Under the pieces are notes generated by a model. The model was given only the letters and a program-made list of their open reading frames with translations, ran no database searches and had not been told where the DNA came from. DNA of 64,000 bases, from NCBI GenBank assembly GCA_963806045.1, contig CAWDWP010000011.1, positions 3,045 to 67,044 of the forward strand, read 5' to 3'. A program made the translations under genes and the position numbers. Each line of letters opens with the position of its first letter. The first letter of the stretch is position 1. Source of the stretch: DATCHW01 sp963806045. Lineage in GTDB: Bacteria; Bacteroidota; Ignavibacteria; Tepidaquicellales; Tepidaquicellaceae. This document shows, piece after piece, positions 28,901 to 37,762 of the stretch.

Positions 28901-29535
28901 ACCTTATCAAGTTCCTGTAATTTTGTTGTATTTCCTTCCGGCTGTATCGGTGTGTTTTCATCAGTGAGAGCGGCAACAATTTCAATATCTTTCGAAAGTT
29001 TTCCGTTCATCTGAAGACGAAATCCGGAATTAAGCGATACATCACGGTTTGAGCCGAAAGTAAATCCGCGAAATAAACTGCCTGATTTTTCCAGGTCGGT
29101 GCCTTCGAATATGTTTTCAATAAAATCTTTTCTCTGAGATACTATCTGAATTGTATCCCCTGTCAGAGTATCCCTTTCTGTTATTACATTAAAATTTGAA
29201 TATTCTTCTTTGATGTTATAAGGGAATAAATCATATTCTATTACTAAATCGTAAATGCGGTTTGTATCGAGGCTATATTTGAAAAAAAGAGATTTGTAAA
29301 GGATTATTAATCCTGTTTTATAATTTATTGAGTAATCTTCAAGAGAGCTAAGCTTTATATTATTCAGCTTTAAACTTTCGGTATTCTGAATTAGGAATTT
29401 ATCATTAGTATTGATAACGGTGTCTGCATACGATGCTTTTGTGTTTATTACTTTTCCTGTACTCACCTGAGAAATGACGTTACCGGTTAAGAATCCGGTC
29501 AGGAAATATGTGAGTATTAATAATTTAAGTTTCAT
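25969..29535 (-). CDS. Large outer-membrane beta-barrel protein
   Basis: The 1188-residue protein has a signal peptide (MKLKLLILTYFLTGFLTG, cleavage near VISQ). An N-terminal soluble region carries DLVIEYDLFPYN and SGSLFRGFTFGSNRDVSLNSGFRLQ (two separate segments). The rest consists of alternating aromatic/polar strands typical of a barrel, including FNFGNFSITGAVSRGKF and VPVGQGNYIYLGDLNHNG, ending in a C-terminal RAQVTAFF. Similar large proteins occur across the FCB group without known function; SprA-like translocons share some phrases but are twice as long. It is flanked by the VWA and TonB-like genes in one string, suggesting a shared envelope role. Confidence 0.7.
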   Translation of the reverse strand: MKLKLLILTYFLTGFLTGNVISQVSTGKVINTKASYADTVINTNDKFLIQNTESLKLNNIKLSSLEDYSINYKTGLIILYKSLFFKYSLDTNRIYDLVIEYDLFPYNIKEEYSNFNVITERDTLTGDTIQIVSQRKDFIENIFEGTDLEKSGSLFRGFTFGSNRDVSLNSGFRLQMNGKLSKDIEIVAALTDENTPIQPEGNTTKLQELDKVFIELRASNITATIGDIELNFPQSEFLNFKRKIQGARGLGDFNFGNFSITGAVSRGKFSTNSFNGSDGVQGPYRLIGANNETNILVLSGTEKVYIDGILMMRGEQADYIIDYNIGEITFTNRRVINNFTRIVVDFEYSDRKYSRTFLAASNRFNLLNKRLTLGFSYVNESDNPNSTIDFTLSDADKQILQNAGNDKNKAVKSGVIYAGLDSLGRGKGSYIKIDTTFTTGNYTFYRFNPGDSLAVYNISFSYVGQGRGDYIKQNSYQYNFIGINQGSYAPISFIPMPTGYQIANFISEFAVDKKREIVFGFEGAYSYLDRNKLSTLDKSDNGGTAFTGNFLLNKNNFNLLGFKLKTLNIALKERIIGKLFSTLDRINSVEFNRDFDISDSLQAREELREASLNFVPNDYFKLTGNYANLGRGDFFNSTRFAGGIELSSFNVSEPVDLKKSTNYFKLKYSLENLSSRNDLAFNNGTWLKQIGSLSYKKYFGKEALTGTNIELLTDFNKETKKNSYTFNNADSLSFDSFAFDEINPRLYINNLYNFNIFAEFDYRNDDFANNGSLINLSKSYTHKYGFTYMGSGWFSSAFDFAIRQRNYSDAAILQGNQDNKTVLVNSRMRLEPFRSAIQTDLSYNVTSDRTAKIEKVFALVPVGQGNYIYLGDLNHNGIQDENEFQLVSQDGNYIKLNIPTDQFFPTVNVKTSARVYLKPSRYIFLNPVSFFADLYNNVSFESIYRIDERSKDPNTDNLYYLRTSTFLNDSNTIIGTQYFQQDVNLFENNLNYSFRLRYIQQKGFNQYTSGNERFINIQRGARAKLGLTKDINTQLEYFFKTDVNRAPANSIRNRNIISNNFNSDISYKPIQQVESGIQFNFAKATDYYPFPNTIANINQQILRFIYSFTSVGRLRIEIERDEILLNTNPLSFPYELTSGHAQGKSYFVRAFLDYSISKNLQSSISYEGRSEGNRTFIHTGRAQVTAFF

Positions 29536-29551
29536 TAACTATGGGAATTTA

Positions 29552-31189
29552 TCAATGAAATCCTAAAGTATCAATCTCATTATCAGATTTATTCCCGCCT
29601 GATTCTGATATAGACCTGAGCATCAGTGTAATACTTTGTGTCCTGTTATCTTCTTCATATTCTATTGTTACAGGAAGTTCCTGTTTAAGAATTACTTTCA
29701 TTCCCGGAGTGGAAGTAAACTTTGAATATTTTAAGGTAATATTTCCCGTAAATGATTTTTTTATTACACCAATAACGGGCGAATAATTATTATTTACATT
29801 GAATGAGGAAAATGAGTTCAGGCAGATATTTCTTTCGTCTGAATTATCTATAATTATACTAAAACATTTTTTCCTGAGTAAAAAGAATAGTACAAGAACA
29901 ATCAAAGCAATTATTACGGTTAAAATCCCTATAAGTACAAAAAGTCTCCAGGGTCCGTATTTAATTCTGATTTCAAGCGGGATTTGTGTTATAATTTTCT
30001 TATCTTTTAGCACAGGATAAAATATTTCCGGAATTGACGGAAGTGCAAACAATTCTTTAAATGAGCCCATATAATTCTCATCGAGCAATATATCCACATT
30101 CGAGACTTCGAGAACCAGATTCCCTCCGACAGAGAAATCTTCTTTAAAAACTGTATTAAGAGAAAAATTTGGTGTTATTTCAGGCATATCGAAAAAGACT
30201 GTAAACCCTTTTACCTCTCCTTCCGGGGAAACATTGCTTACAGTTGAAGGGGATATAGTCTGTGTGCCCATTGATTTTACAGAATAATCCGATGAAGTGA
30301 AATTTTCCAGCCTGACATCCAGACGCGCACTCTTTATAATGTATGGAAATAAATTTGATTTGAGAACAAGGTCATTAAATGTTTCACGGACTTTTTCGCC
30401 TTCCTCAAAATCATATCCCCGTAATACTTTTCCATCGAAAAATAATTTTCCGGGATAAATTTTACTTTGGTTTATTTTCGGAACCAGAACCAGCGTTCCG
30501 ATGTCAAGAGGTTTTAAGGTTATTGCTTTTTGTTTTATTCCGGTCTCTCTTAATAGTTTATCATATTTTTCAAGTTCTGTCTGTGATAAATTTATTGTTG
30601 AGTAGACAATTCCATATACAACATAACCCGGCGAGACATAACCGTTTTCTGTGATTTTTTCAGGAATCGGGTATAAAAGAATTTTTTTAAATTTTTCATC
30701 ATTTCTTAACCTCTTGTAAAAGTCAAGAGTATTGAGGAATGATGAATCACCCGTACCTCTATAATCACTGATATTATCTGTAATAATCCAGATTACTGCC
30801 GACTTTTCTTTAAGTTCAGAAATAGATTTATCGAGAGCCTCAATAATATCCGTAGCGCCGTAATCTCCGTCGTTTCCTTTCATCATATTGAAATTTGCAA
30901 TCACATTATCGGGAATCAGCTCACTGCCTTTTCCTTTGAATATGGCTTTAGGCGATTCAATGTTATGCTCTTTTTCAGTCTTAGTAAATAAATAAACACT
31001 CGCATAATCCTCGGGTTTTACAAAATTTTTAATCAATGCCTTGGAAAATAATTTGAAAGTGCTTTCAGGCTTTTTATAATATCCGCTCATGCTTCCCGAG
31101 TTATCTATGAGATATATAACCTGATTTTGGGAATTTGCATCAATAGCGATAAAAGCGAATAATAAAAATAAAACTGCAAACTTTTTCAT
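29552..31189 (-). CDS. Membrane-anchored von Willebrand factor A domain protein
   Basis: The 545-residue protein has a signal peptide (MKKFAVLFLLFAFIAIDANS), then a VWA domain with metal-ion-dependent adhesion motif DNSGSMSG and later TD (IWIITDNISDYRGTG). A long beta-rich region follows (about 230-405), then a membrane helix (about 424-448, LFVLIGILTVIIALIVLVLFF) and a small C-terminal domain (about 100 residues). The VWA is predicted periplasmic and the tail cytoplasmic. It starts 4 bp after the beta-propeller gene ends and stops 16 bp before the barrel gene, so the genes are almost surely cotranscribed. Role unknown. Confidence 0.8.
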   Translation of the reverse strand: MKKFAVLFLLFAFIAIDANSQNQVIYLIDNSGSMSGYYKKPESTFKLFSKALIKNFVKPEDYASVYLFTKTEKEHNIESPKAIFKGKGSELIPDNVIANFNMMKGNDGDYGATDIIEALDKSISELKEKSAVIWIITDNISDYRGTGDSSFLNTLDFYKRLRNDEKFKKILLYPIPEKITENGYVSPGYVVYGIVYSTINLSQTELEKYDKLLRETGIKQKAITLKPLDIGTLVLVPKINQSKIYPGKLFFDGKVLRGYDFEEGEKVRETFNDLVLKSNLFPYIIKSARLDVRLENFTSSDYSVKSMGTQTISPSTVSNVSPEGEVKGFTVFFDMPEITPNFSLNTVFKEDFSVGGNLVLEVSNVDILLDENYMGSFKELFALPSIPEIFYPVLKDKKIITQIPLEIRIKYGPWRLFVLIGILTVIIALIVLVLFFLLRKKCFSIIIDNSDERNICLNSFSSFNVNNNYSPVIGVIKKSFTGNITLKYSKFTSTPGMKVILKQELPVTIEYEEDNRTQSITLMLRSISESGGNKSDNEIDTLGFH

Positions 31190-31193
31190 ATTT

Positions 31194-32477
31194 TTAAATA
31201 TTAATGTTTAGTCTTTTGTTCGAATAAGACTCCAAAATACCACCTTCTGTGAGGATAAAAATTTCATTGAAATTCAATAAAGCAGAAATAATTCCTGAGT
31301 TTTCTGATTTTATTCCTGATATTGCAAAGCTTTCCGCTTCCTGAAATCTTTTCAGGTTATGGAAAACAATTTTACTGGATTTGGAAACGATGAGAATATT
31401 TGAATTCAACGCTTCAATTTTATTTTCGTCTATATCTGTGTGTGAAAACACTTCCATTCCATTTGTATCACAGGCTTTCCAGCCTCCAAGATGGCCTGTG
31501 AAAATGACATTCCCGAATCCCATAAGTGAATTCAGATATGGGGTTTTGATTCCGGAATTATGAAGAACAAGTTCTTTATTTATTAAGTCGAAATAAAAAA
31601 CATTCCCTGCAGTATCGTTAATATATAATTTATTTTTCAAAGCAATGAATCTGGTTTCCGGATTAATTTCAAAGCTCAAATCATTTTGTAAAACTTTTAT
31701 TTCATCATTACCGGAATTTTCGAAAATGAGTATAAAGTTATCTGCAAATACAAAGAATTTATCTGATGCCGCAAGAATTGAACCGGATAAATATTTAACA
31801 GTGTTGAATGAAAATTCAAATATTTTATTTCCGCTAAATCTATCTATCAGAATTAAATTTGCTTTTTCCACTCCGTCATAAATCAGGAATAAAATGTTTT
31901 CCCTGAAAATGTTTAAATTTGACCAGATATAATATCCTTCCGGTGGCGTGTAAATTTTTTTAATACCTTCTTTATCGGGCTTGATGCCGGATTTTAATAA
32001 ATAAATCCCTGCCAGGGAATTTAAATAAATATCGTTTTTTATAATGCAGCCGGTTTTTTCGAAATTATTGCCATCGAAATTTATAATGATTTTTGACTCT
32101 GGATTGAATCTGTCTATAAAATAGGCACGGGAAGTTCTGGAAGTAAGAATTATAAACCCGTTATTAATTAGTATTGAGCTGAAGAATTCATCCTCCAGTT
32201 CCAGGGAATAATTTTTATTGAATCCGCTTTCTGTCCCTTCAGGATACTTTAATTTTGTGTCTGTAAAGCCCGATAGAGAAGGGTTCGAATAATATGAGCA
32301 ATTTAATTCAGATAACCGAATTTCTTCTGTGAGTTCCGGGGTCAAAACTATTGTATCATTTTCCGCGACAGGATTATTAGCGTTATCATTCACATCAGCA
32401 TTTTCAGGAACAACTTTTTCATTATTTTCTTCAGGAATAATTTCATCATCGAATGATATTATAATTCTATCTGCCAT
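31194..32477 (-). CDS. Beta-propeller-like protein of unknown function
   Basis: The 427-residue protein has no signal peptide and an acidic Asn/Glu-rich N-terminus (about 1-50). The rest shows repeated units of about 40 residues of the PQQ/WD-like type (GFIILTSRTSRAYFIDRF, RENILFLIYDGVEKANLILI, NKLYINDTAGNVFYFDL). Not assigned to a named family. It lies 4 bp downstream of the tsaC-like gene and 4 bp upstream of the VWA gene. It may be a cytoplasmic scaffold for the VWA tail; inference from context only. Confidence 0.6.
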   Translation of the reverse strand: MADRIIISFDDEIIPEENNEKVVPENADVNDNANNPVAENDTIVLTPELTEEIRLSELNCSYYSNPSLSGFTDTKLKYPEGTESGFNKNYSLELEDEFFSSILINNGFIILTSRTSRAYFIDRFNPESKIIINFDGNNFEKTGCIIKNDIYLNSLAGIYLLKSGIKPDKEGIKKIYTPPEGYYIWSNLNIFRENILFLIYDGVEKANLILIDRFSGNKIFEFSFNTVKYLSGSILAASDKFFVFADNFILIFENSGNDEIKVLQNDLSFEINPETRFIALKNKLYINDTAGNVFYFDLINKELVLHNSGIKTPYLNSLMGFGNVIFTGHLGGWKACDTNGMEVFSHTDIDENKIEALNSNILIVSKSSKIVFHNLKRFQEAESFAISGIKSENSGIISALLNFNEIFILTEGGILESYSNKRLNINI

Positions 32478-32481
32478 AATT

Positions 32482-33441
32482 TTACTTCTTTGTAATTATG
32501 GGTTTATTGTCGGAAAATCTGATTTTACCGTGAGATGCTTTTTCAAGCCTGTCATTAATAGCATAACCGAGACCTTCATTATCAGTTTTCTTTGTAACGA
32601 TGAATTTAAAATTTTTTTCATCAAGTTTGCGAATTTCTGAAAATAAATCTGAAGCAAGCTCATTCAAATTCTCAAATTTATTCAAATCCAGATATACTGC
32701 ATTAAGTTTATTCAGAATGCTAATATTAAAATTATCATTACATAAATATAAGGGAGTCATAGGAGAATAATGAATTTTTAATGCCCCCGGTGAAGAAACA
32801 TTTTGGGAAATTTTATTTGAAAAGTATTCGACTTTTCTTTTAAGAACTTTTTCAATTTTATCTTTCGTTATAAAACCCGGGCGGAGAATCACGGCATTAT
32901 TATTTTTGAAGGCAATTACTGTGGATTCAATGCCAATTCTGGATTTACCGCCATCGAGAATAAAATTTATTTTACCATTTAGTTCTTTTTTCACTTCTTC
33001 AGCAGAAGTCGGTGATATTCTGCCAAACATATTCGCCGAAGGAGCCGCCAGAGGAAATGGAAGATTTTGAAGAACTTTTCTGAATAATTTATGAGAAGGA
33101 ATCCTTATGGCTACTGTATCAAGACCCGCTGTAACTAAATCGGGAATTAGGTTTCTTTTTTTTACGACAAATGTTATTGGTCCCGGAGAGAATTTTTCTG
33201 CGAGAAGAAAAACATCATCCGGAATATATTTTGCGTACTTATTAATTTCTGAAATATCAGAGATATGAACAATTAATGGGTCGAAATGTGGTCTCTTTTT
33301 GATTGTAAATATTTTCAGAACAGATTCTGCATCCAATGCGTTTACTGCAAGCCCATAAACGGTCTCCGTCGGAAGAGCAACAGCTTCTCCAGCAAGAAGC
33401 TCTTCTACAGCTAAATTAATATTTCTTATGATTTCCGACAT
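32482..33441 (-). CDS. L-threonylcarbamoyladenylate synthase, Sua5 type
   Basis: The 319-residue enzyme makes the activated intermediate for the t6A modification of tRNA position 37. Seen: the YrdC domain with LPTETVYGLA, KKRPHFDPLIVHI, PGPITFVV, AIRIPSH, APSAN and ESTVI, then the Sua5-specific C-terminal domain after the SSPGALKIHYSPMTP linker. Length fits Sua5 rather than the short TsaC. It heads the minus-strand string down to 22750, although the later genes are functionally unrelated. Confidence 0.92.
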   Translation of the reverse strand: MSEIIRNINLAVEELLAGEAVALPTETVYGLAVNALDAESVLKIFTIKKRPHFDPLIVHISDISEINKYAKYIPDDVFLLAEKFSPGPITFVVKKRNLIPDLVTAGLDTVAIRIPSHKLFRKVLQNLPFPLAAPSANMFGRISPTSAEEVKKELNGKINFILDGGKSRIGIESTVIAFKNNNAVILRPGFITKDKIEKVLKRKVEYFSNKISQNVSSPGALKIHYSPMTPLYLCNDNFNISILNKLNAVYLDLNKFENLNELASDLFSEIRKLDEKNFKFIVTKKTDNEGLGYAINDRLEKASHGKIRFSDNKPIITKK

Positions 33442-33618
33442 TTTTTCAAAATAATTGATGTGAAAAATAAAAGATATGCTTTATTAATGCTCAGATTTTA
33501 ATAATAAGATTGAAAGAGTAAGATTCACCTTCAATTCACACCCAACGTGTATTCAGTATTTTTCTCTCGCAGGAAATCCGGATATCAGAAGAAACTTCGG
33601 CACCACCTTTCATCTAAT

Positions 33619-34977
33619 TTACTTAATTAGAATCAGCTTATTGGTTTTCGTAAAATTTCCCGCAGATAATTTATAAAAATAGATCCCACTCGGATAATCA
33701 GATGCATTCCAGACAACTTCATATGAGCCGGGTTGAAGGTTATCGTTTACCAGCACTTTGATCTCATTTCCAAGAACATCATAAATTTTTAAACTGATTT
33801 TGTTTGCCCTGTTCACTTCAGAGGAAATGTCAAATTTGATTTTTGTAGATGGATTAAATGGATTCGGAAAGTTTTGATACAATTCATAATGCTCCGGTAA
33901 GTCCGATGAAATATTATGTATCCCTACAGGTTCATTTGAATATTTATACACAGTTTCTCCAACTGCATAAGCAAGCGTATCACTCAGGAATCTGAAACGA
34001 TTAACATTTACGCCCCAGGATGTTTGCTGCCAGTTTACACCTCCATTAGTGGTCTGAAAAGTTGGTCCGTGAAAATTGAATCCCCATCCTCCAACCCAAC
34101 CTGTATTGGCATTAATAAATCCTATACCTTCAAGGTCTGCTATGCTATTAGGTAATAAGGTTTGAGTCCAATTCACTCCTCCGTTTGTTGTCTTTACTAT
34201 ATATGTGGGAGAATTATATATACTTTCAATACTTGAAAATCCCAGTTGTCTGTTTACAAACTGGATTTTCCAGCACCATTCACCGGTTCTACCGGACTTA
34301 TGAACCCTTGTCCAGTTCATTCCACCATTTGTCGTCATCAATATTATTGAATTACTCGTATTTAATTGATTGTTAGGAGAATAACCCCCGACAACAAATC
34401 CGGAATCCGCTGACCAGAAAAAACAATCGACAAACGACCGGGCGAGTGACGTATCAATCGGAATGGAAACCCAGTTTAGTCCCGCATTTGTAGTTTTTAT
34501 TAAGTTTGCTGGACAATAATACCTGCCGCTTGCAAAAGCAACATTGGAATTTACAATCGATATACCGCATATAGCACTGGGGACAACTCCCTGAATACTT
34601 GACGCAATATCTGTCCAGTTATATCCTCCGTCTGTAGTCCTCCACAAAATATGATTCGAATCAAGTGTACCTATGATACCGGTGGTTTCAGAAAAATATC
34701 CGGTGCTTCTCAAATAGGCAGTTATCTTTTTATTAACCAAATACCAATTTTGACCACCATCAGTAGTTTTAAAAACTTTACCTGTATCATTGAAAATGTA
34801 ATAATTAGTTCCCTGAATTATCCAACCGGTATTTGCATTAATAAAATATATATCGTCGAACCGGAGTACCCCTGTATCCGCAACGGGAGCATTTGAAAGA
34901 GTTCTCCAGAAAGGGGTCTGAGAATTAACCTGAACTGATATTAAAAGTAAAATTAACGATAAGATTAATTTCTTCAT
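33619..34977 (-). CDS. YCF48-like beta-propeller with T9SS tail, copy 1
   Basis: The 452-residue secreted protein has a signal peptide (to about 19, VNSQ), about seven YCF48/BNR-like blades with the TTDGGxNW or TTNGGxNW motif, then a T9SS tail with QNFPNPFNP, KIYDVLGNEIKVL and a terminal KLILIK. Excellent Shine-Dalgarno (GGAGG 5 bp from the ATG). Likely exported to the surface. Ligand unknown. Related to the protein at 47828. Confidence 0.88.
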   Translation of the reverse strand: MKKLILSLILLLISVQVNSQTPFWRTLSNAPVADTGVLRFDDIYFINANTGWIIQGTNYYIFNDTGKVFKTTDGGQNWYLVNKKITAYLRSTGYFSETTGIIGTLDSNHILWRTTDGGYNWTDIASSIQGVVPSAICGISIVNSNVAFASGRYYCPANLIKTTNAGLNWVSIPIDTSLARSFVDCFFWSADSGFVVGGYSPNNQLNTSNSIILMTTNGGMNWTRVHKSGRTGEWCWKIQFVNRQLGFSSIESIYNSPTYIVKTTNGGVNWTQTLLPNSIADLEGIGFINANTGWVGGWGFNFHGPTFQTTNGGVNWQQTSWGVNVNRFRFLSDTLAYAVGETVYKYSNEPVGIHNISSDLPEHYELYQNFPNPFNPSTKIKFDISSEVNRANKISLKIYDVLGNEIKVLVNDNLQPGSYEVVWNASDYPSGIYFYKLSAGNFTKTNKLILIK

Positions 34978-35089
34978 TTTTCCTCCATTTTAAAATCAAA
35001 CAAATCTCTTAAACATATGTTTTAACAAATATGACTATATATTAGTTTCAAAATTGAGAGAAAAACCAAAGCGTTTAATTAAAGTAATA

Positions 35090-35121
35090 AAAAAAAAGGA
35101 GATGACAATAAAGTCATCTCC
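35090..35121 (-). terminator. Terminator of the TPR gene
   Basis: On the minus strand, stem GGAGATGAC/GTCATCTCC (35098-35121) is followed by eight T. Confidence 0.85.
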
Positions 35122-35149
35122 GCTTAAAAAAAATAATGTATAAAATATA

Positions 35150-35842
35150 TTATGGCTTCTTGGTGCCGTCTGTATTCTGTGTATTTAATAAATTCAGTCT
35201 TTCTTTCGCTTTATCAATGATTGGTCTCAAATCAGATTCATAAGCCGAATTATAAGTTATTGCATTTTCATAATCGTTAATAGCTTCCTGATATTTGTTC
35301 TGGTCGAGATAAATATTTCCTCTGTTTAAGTATGCTGAAGCATAATCGGATTTTAATTCAATTGCTTTGGTATAATCCATCATTGATTTCACAGTATCCT
35401 GTACATTCATATAAGAAACGCCCCTGTTAAAATATGCGTTAGAATAGTCGGGTTTAAGTTCAATTGCTTTTGTATAATTTTTGATTGAGCCGGTGAAATC
35501 TTTCAGGTTTTCATATGCACTGCCGATATAAAAATACATTGCGGGGTCATTTGGCGTAAGTTCTAATACTTTATTGAAATCCGGGATTGAAGCTTCATAG
35601 TTTTTCGAGAAAAAATAACATTTACCCCGATAATTATAAGCCTTTACTAAATCAGGATCTGTCGGGCTCATTTCAATAAACTTTGAAAAATTTGTTATAG
35701 CAGATTCATAATCTTTAGACTGTGCAGCTTTCATGCCATTATTATAATAATCTCCCGCGGATTGAGCATATACGTAGCCGGATAAAGCAGCAAAGGTCAC
35801 AATTACCGTGATGAATATTTTTGCCAGGAAATTTAATTTCAT
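35150..35842 (-). CDS. Secreted tetratricopeptide repeat protein
   Basis: The 230-residue protein has a signal peptide (MKLNFLAKIFITVIVTFAAL, cleavage near VYAQ) followed by five TPR units of 34 residues (for example AYFNRGVSYMNVQDTVKSMM and AYLNRGNIYLDQNKYQEAI). It is a periplasmic protein-interaction module. Shine-Dalgarno AAAGGAGA. Monocistronic with its own terminator. Specific partner unknown. Confidence 0.9.
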   Translation of the reverse strand: MKLNFLAKIFITVIVTFAALSGYVYAQSAGDYYNNGMKAAQSKDYESAITNFSKFIEMSPTDPDLVKAYNYRGKCYFFSKNYEASIPDFNKVLELTPNDPAMYFYIGSAYENLKDFTGSIKNYTKAIELKPDYSNAYFNRGVSYMNVQDTVKSMMDYTKAIELKSDYASAYLNRGNIYLDQNKYQEAINDYENAITYNSAYESDLRPIIDKAKERLNLLNTQNTDGTKKP

Positions 35843-35992
35843 TTAGTTCTCCTTTAAGTTATGTTTTATATTATATCGCTTATTCTGAATAAATGTTCCA
35901 AAATAAGTAAAAAAGAATAAACATAGAACATTAAAATTCTTAACTTACTTATTCTTTTTACTTTAACATTTAAAATGAAGATAAAAATTCAA

Positions 35993-36466
35993 TTACTCCA
36001 CTTTTACCTCAAGCTCCGTGATTTTATAAGAGTTATGAATTTCCCAGGCTGAGAAGACTATCCCTATCAGAACGAAAATCATTCCGGTAAGAAAAAGCAT
36101 TAAAGCGAAGGTTTCAGCAAATGAATTAGTGAAAAAGACATTAATTCCTATCAGGACGGAAGTTAAGACAAACAGGATTATTGCAGACTGGATACTCAGG
36201 ATGGCGTTTCTGTTCAGCTTGCTCCTGTAAAGAAGATTTTTTATCTGATTAATGATGCTTGAGAGCCGGATATTTTCAGTATAAGGAAGTTCATCTTTTT
36301 CAATAATTATATTCATGTATTTTCTTTTTTCGGCATTCAGCAGCCGGATTCTGTTCACCATGGAAGAATATCTGTTGGTTAAGCCGAGAAGTAATAGCCC
36401 CGTCGCAGAAATTCCCAATGCGGGAGCGAGAATAGCCTGAATTGTTAATACAATGCTGTTATTCAT
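35993..36466 (-). CDS. DUF2721 family membrane protein
   Basis: The 157-residue protein has one N-terminal and two C-terminal hydrophobic helices (about 5-27, 86-110, 116-138) around a basic cytoplasmic loop with RYSSMVNRIRLLNAEKRKY and IKNLLYRSKLNRNAI. This is the layout of DUF2721. Function unknown. It lies 2 bp after the dCMP deaminase gene. Confidence 0.75.
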   Translation of the reverse strand: MNNSIVLTIQAILAPALGISATGLLLLGLTNRYSSMVNRIRLLNAEKRKYMNIIIEKDELPYTENIRLSSIINQIKNLLYRSKLNRNAILSIQSAIILFVLTSVLIGINVFFTNSFAETFALMLFLTGMIFVLIGIVFSAWEIHNSYKITELEVKVE

Positions 36467-36468
36467 TT

Positions 36469-36963
36469 TTATTGATTATTATATTTTTGTACCTCATTAA
36501 ATAAATATTCCAGATTTACTCCGGCTTCCTTAAACATTGTTTCCGATTCCGAGCCTGCGTGATATTTCCTTTCGCATACGACCCGTACAATCCCGCAATT
36601 AATAATCATCATTGCGCAGGTGCGGCAGGGAGTCATTCGGCAGTAAAGAGTTGCACCATTTAAAGAAATTCCAAGTCTTGCTGCCTGGCATATTGCATTT
36701 TGTTCCGCGTGTACTGTTCTTACACAATGATTTGTTGTCGTGCCATCTTCGTGCACAACCTGCTTCATAAGGTGTCCTGCTTCATCGCAATGAGGCAATC
36801 CCCTCGGAGCACCGACGTAACCGGTAACGAGAATTTGCTTTTCCCTGACAATCACACATCCGCTTTTGCCTCTGTCGCAAGTTGCCCGCTTGGAAACGGT
36901 ATCGGAAATTTCCATAAAATATTTATCCCAGGATGGACGGGAATTTTCATTTGATGATGTCAT
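36469..36963 (-). CDS. Deoxycytidylate deaminase (dCMP deaminase family)
   Basis: The 164-residue zinc enzyme converts dCMP to dUMP, feeding ThyX. Seen: HAEQNAI (proton-shuttling Glu) and PCRTCAMMI (zinc Cys pair), with a second possible zinc site (C and H residues in ATCDRGKSGC and GLPHCDEAGH) as in the ComEB/Dcd1 subfamily. The start overlaps the upstream kinase gene by 17 bp, so they are translationally coupled. Confidence 0.9.
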   Translation of the reverse strand: MTSSNENSRPSWDKYFMEISDTVSKRATCDRGKSGCVIVREKQILVTGYVGAPRGLPHCDEAGHLMKQVVHEDGTTTNHCVRTVHAEQNAICQAARLGISLNGATLYCRMTPCRTCAMMIINCGIVRVVCERKYHAGSESETMFKEAGVNLEYLFNEVQKYNNQ

Positions 36964-37504
36964 TTAAAACCTCTTGTAATTTTTTATAAAGTTCTTCAAT
37001 ACTTCCATTATTATAAAATATGTAATCTGCCATTTTAATGCAGGCTGAAAGATTTTGCTTATTAGGGTCATTTGATGATAGTTCTCTCTGCTCGTTTTCT
37101 GCAAAAGTATCATAAGAAATATCGTCTGTTTCAGATTTTCTGAGAACTATTCTGTCATAGCGAATTTTACTGTCTGCATCGACTGCAAACAGGTAAAATT
37201 TTCCTTTACTTTTTAATGCCTCAACTTCACCTGTTGTTCTCAGGCTTTCAATCACGCAATTTTTTCCGGATTCCTTGGCCTGTTCAAACAGTTGCAGTGC
37301 TATATAAGAAGAAGTGTGCTCTTTCCTGAGGTCATTTGCTACAACAACCATGTTATCGCGGTTAACCTCAAGATTTCTTTTTAATATTTCCTCCGTAATG
37401 AAACCACGGACAGAATAATGGTTAAACCCATTATTTTTAACAAGATATTCTACAATTGTACCTTTTCCGGCACCAATTGTACCGGTGATTCCTATTATTA
37501 TCAT
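36947..37504 (-). CDS. P-loop kinase, dephospho-CoA/nucleotide-kinase-like
   Basis: The 185-residue P-loop protein has Walker A GTIGAGKGT, a base-recognition-like RGFITEEILKR, the region VIESLRTTGEV and YDRIVLRKS. No close functional family is certain; it resembles dephospho-CoA kinase and deoxynucleotide kinases. It overlaps the dCMP deaminase by 17 bp, a layout that recalls eukaryotic Dcd1, which as I recall carries a P-loop-like N-terminal region fused to the deaminase. Likely acts on a deoxynucleotide; inference. Confidence 0.7.
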   Translation of the reverse strand: MIIIGITGTIGAGKGTIVEYLVKNNGFNHYSVRGFITEEILKRNLEVNRDNMVVVANDLRKEHTSSYIALQLFEQAKESGKNCVIESLRTTGEVEALKSKGKFYLFAVDADSKIRYDRIVLRKSETDDISYDTFAENEQRELSSNDPNKQNLSACIKMADYIFYNNGSIEELYKKLQEVLNDIIK

Positions 37505-37628
37505 AAATTGAATTAGAATTTAAAATAATCAGTATGATTGAAAATTTAAAGGTAAGAGACAGATGAAAAAATATTTGATATTTTATCATTCTAATATAAT
37601 TTACCGTATTAATCTCTTCATTAAGAAC

Positions 37629-37754
37629 TGTTTCGGCTAAAGCCATTTTTTTGTTTGTTCTTTACCCCCGTCGTAAACGACGGAGTAATTATAAATTTCC
37701 CCACCGTTTACGGTGGGGTCTAATTTCACCAGAAACTCGGCTTTAGCCTAAACA
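37629..37754. repeat. Composite palindromic element (outer stem enclosing two hairpins)
   Basis: Outer arms (37629-37644 and 37739-37754) pair over 16 positions with one mismatch, centred on GGCTAAAGCC/GGCTTTAGCC. Inside are two perfect hairpins: CCGTCG-TAAA-CGACGG (37668-37683) and CCCCACCG-TTTA-CGGTGGGG (37699-37718). The form suggests a MITE-like or REP-like element. It lies in the otherwise gene-free 37505-38136 interval, the rest of which shows only AT-rich sequence. Confidence 0.6.
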
Positions 37755-37762
37755 CACTTATT

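Noticed and set aside
25969..29535. SprA, the T9SS translocon
   Set aside because: Half the usual length and lacking its characteristic segments as far as I can tell; kept as an unassigned outer-membrane protein.
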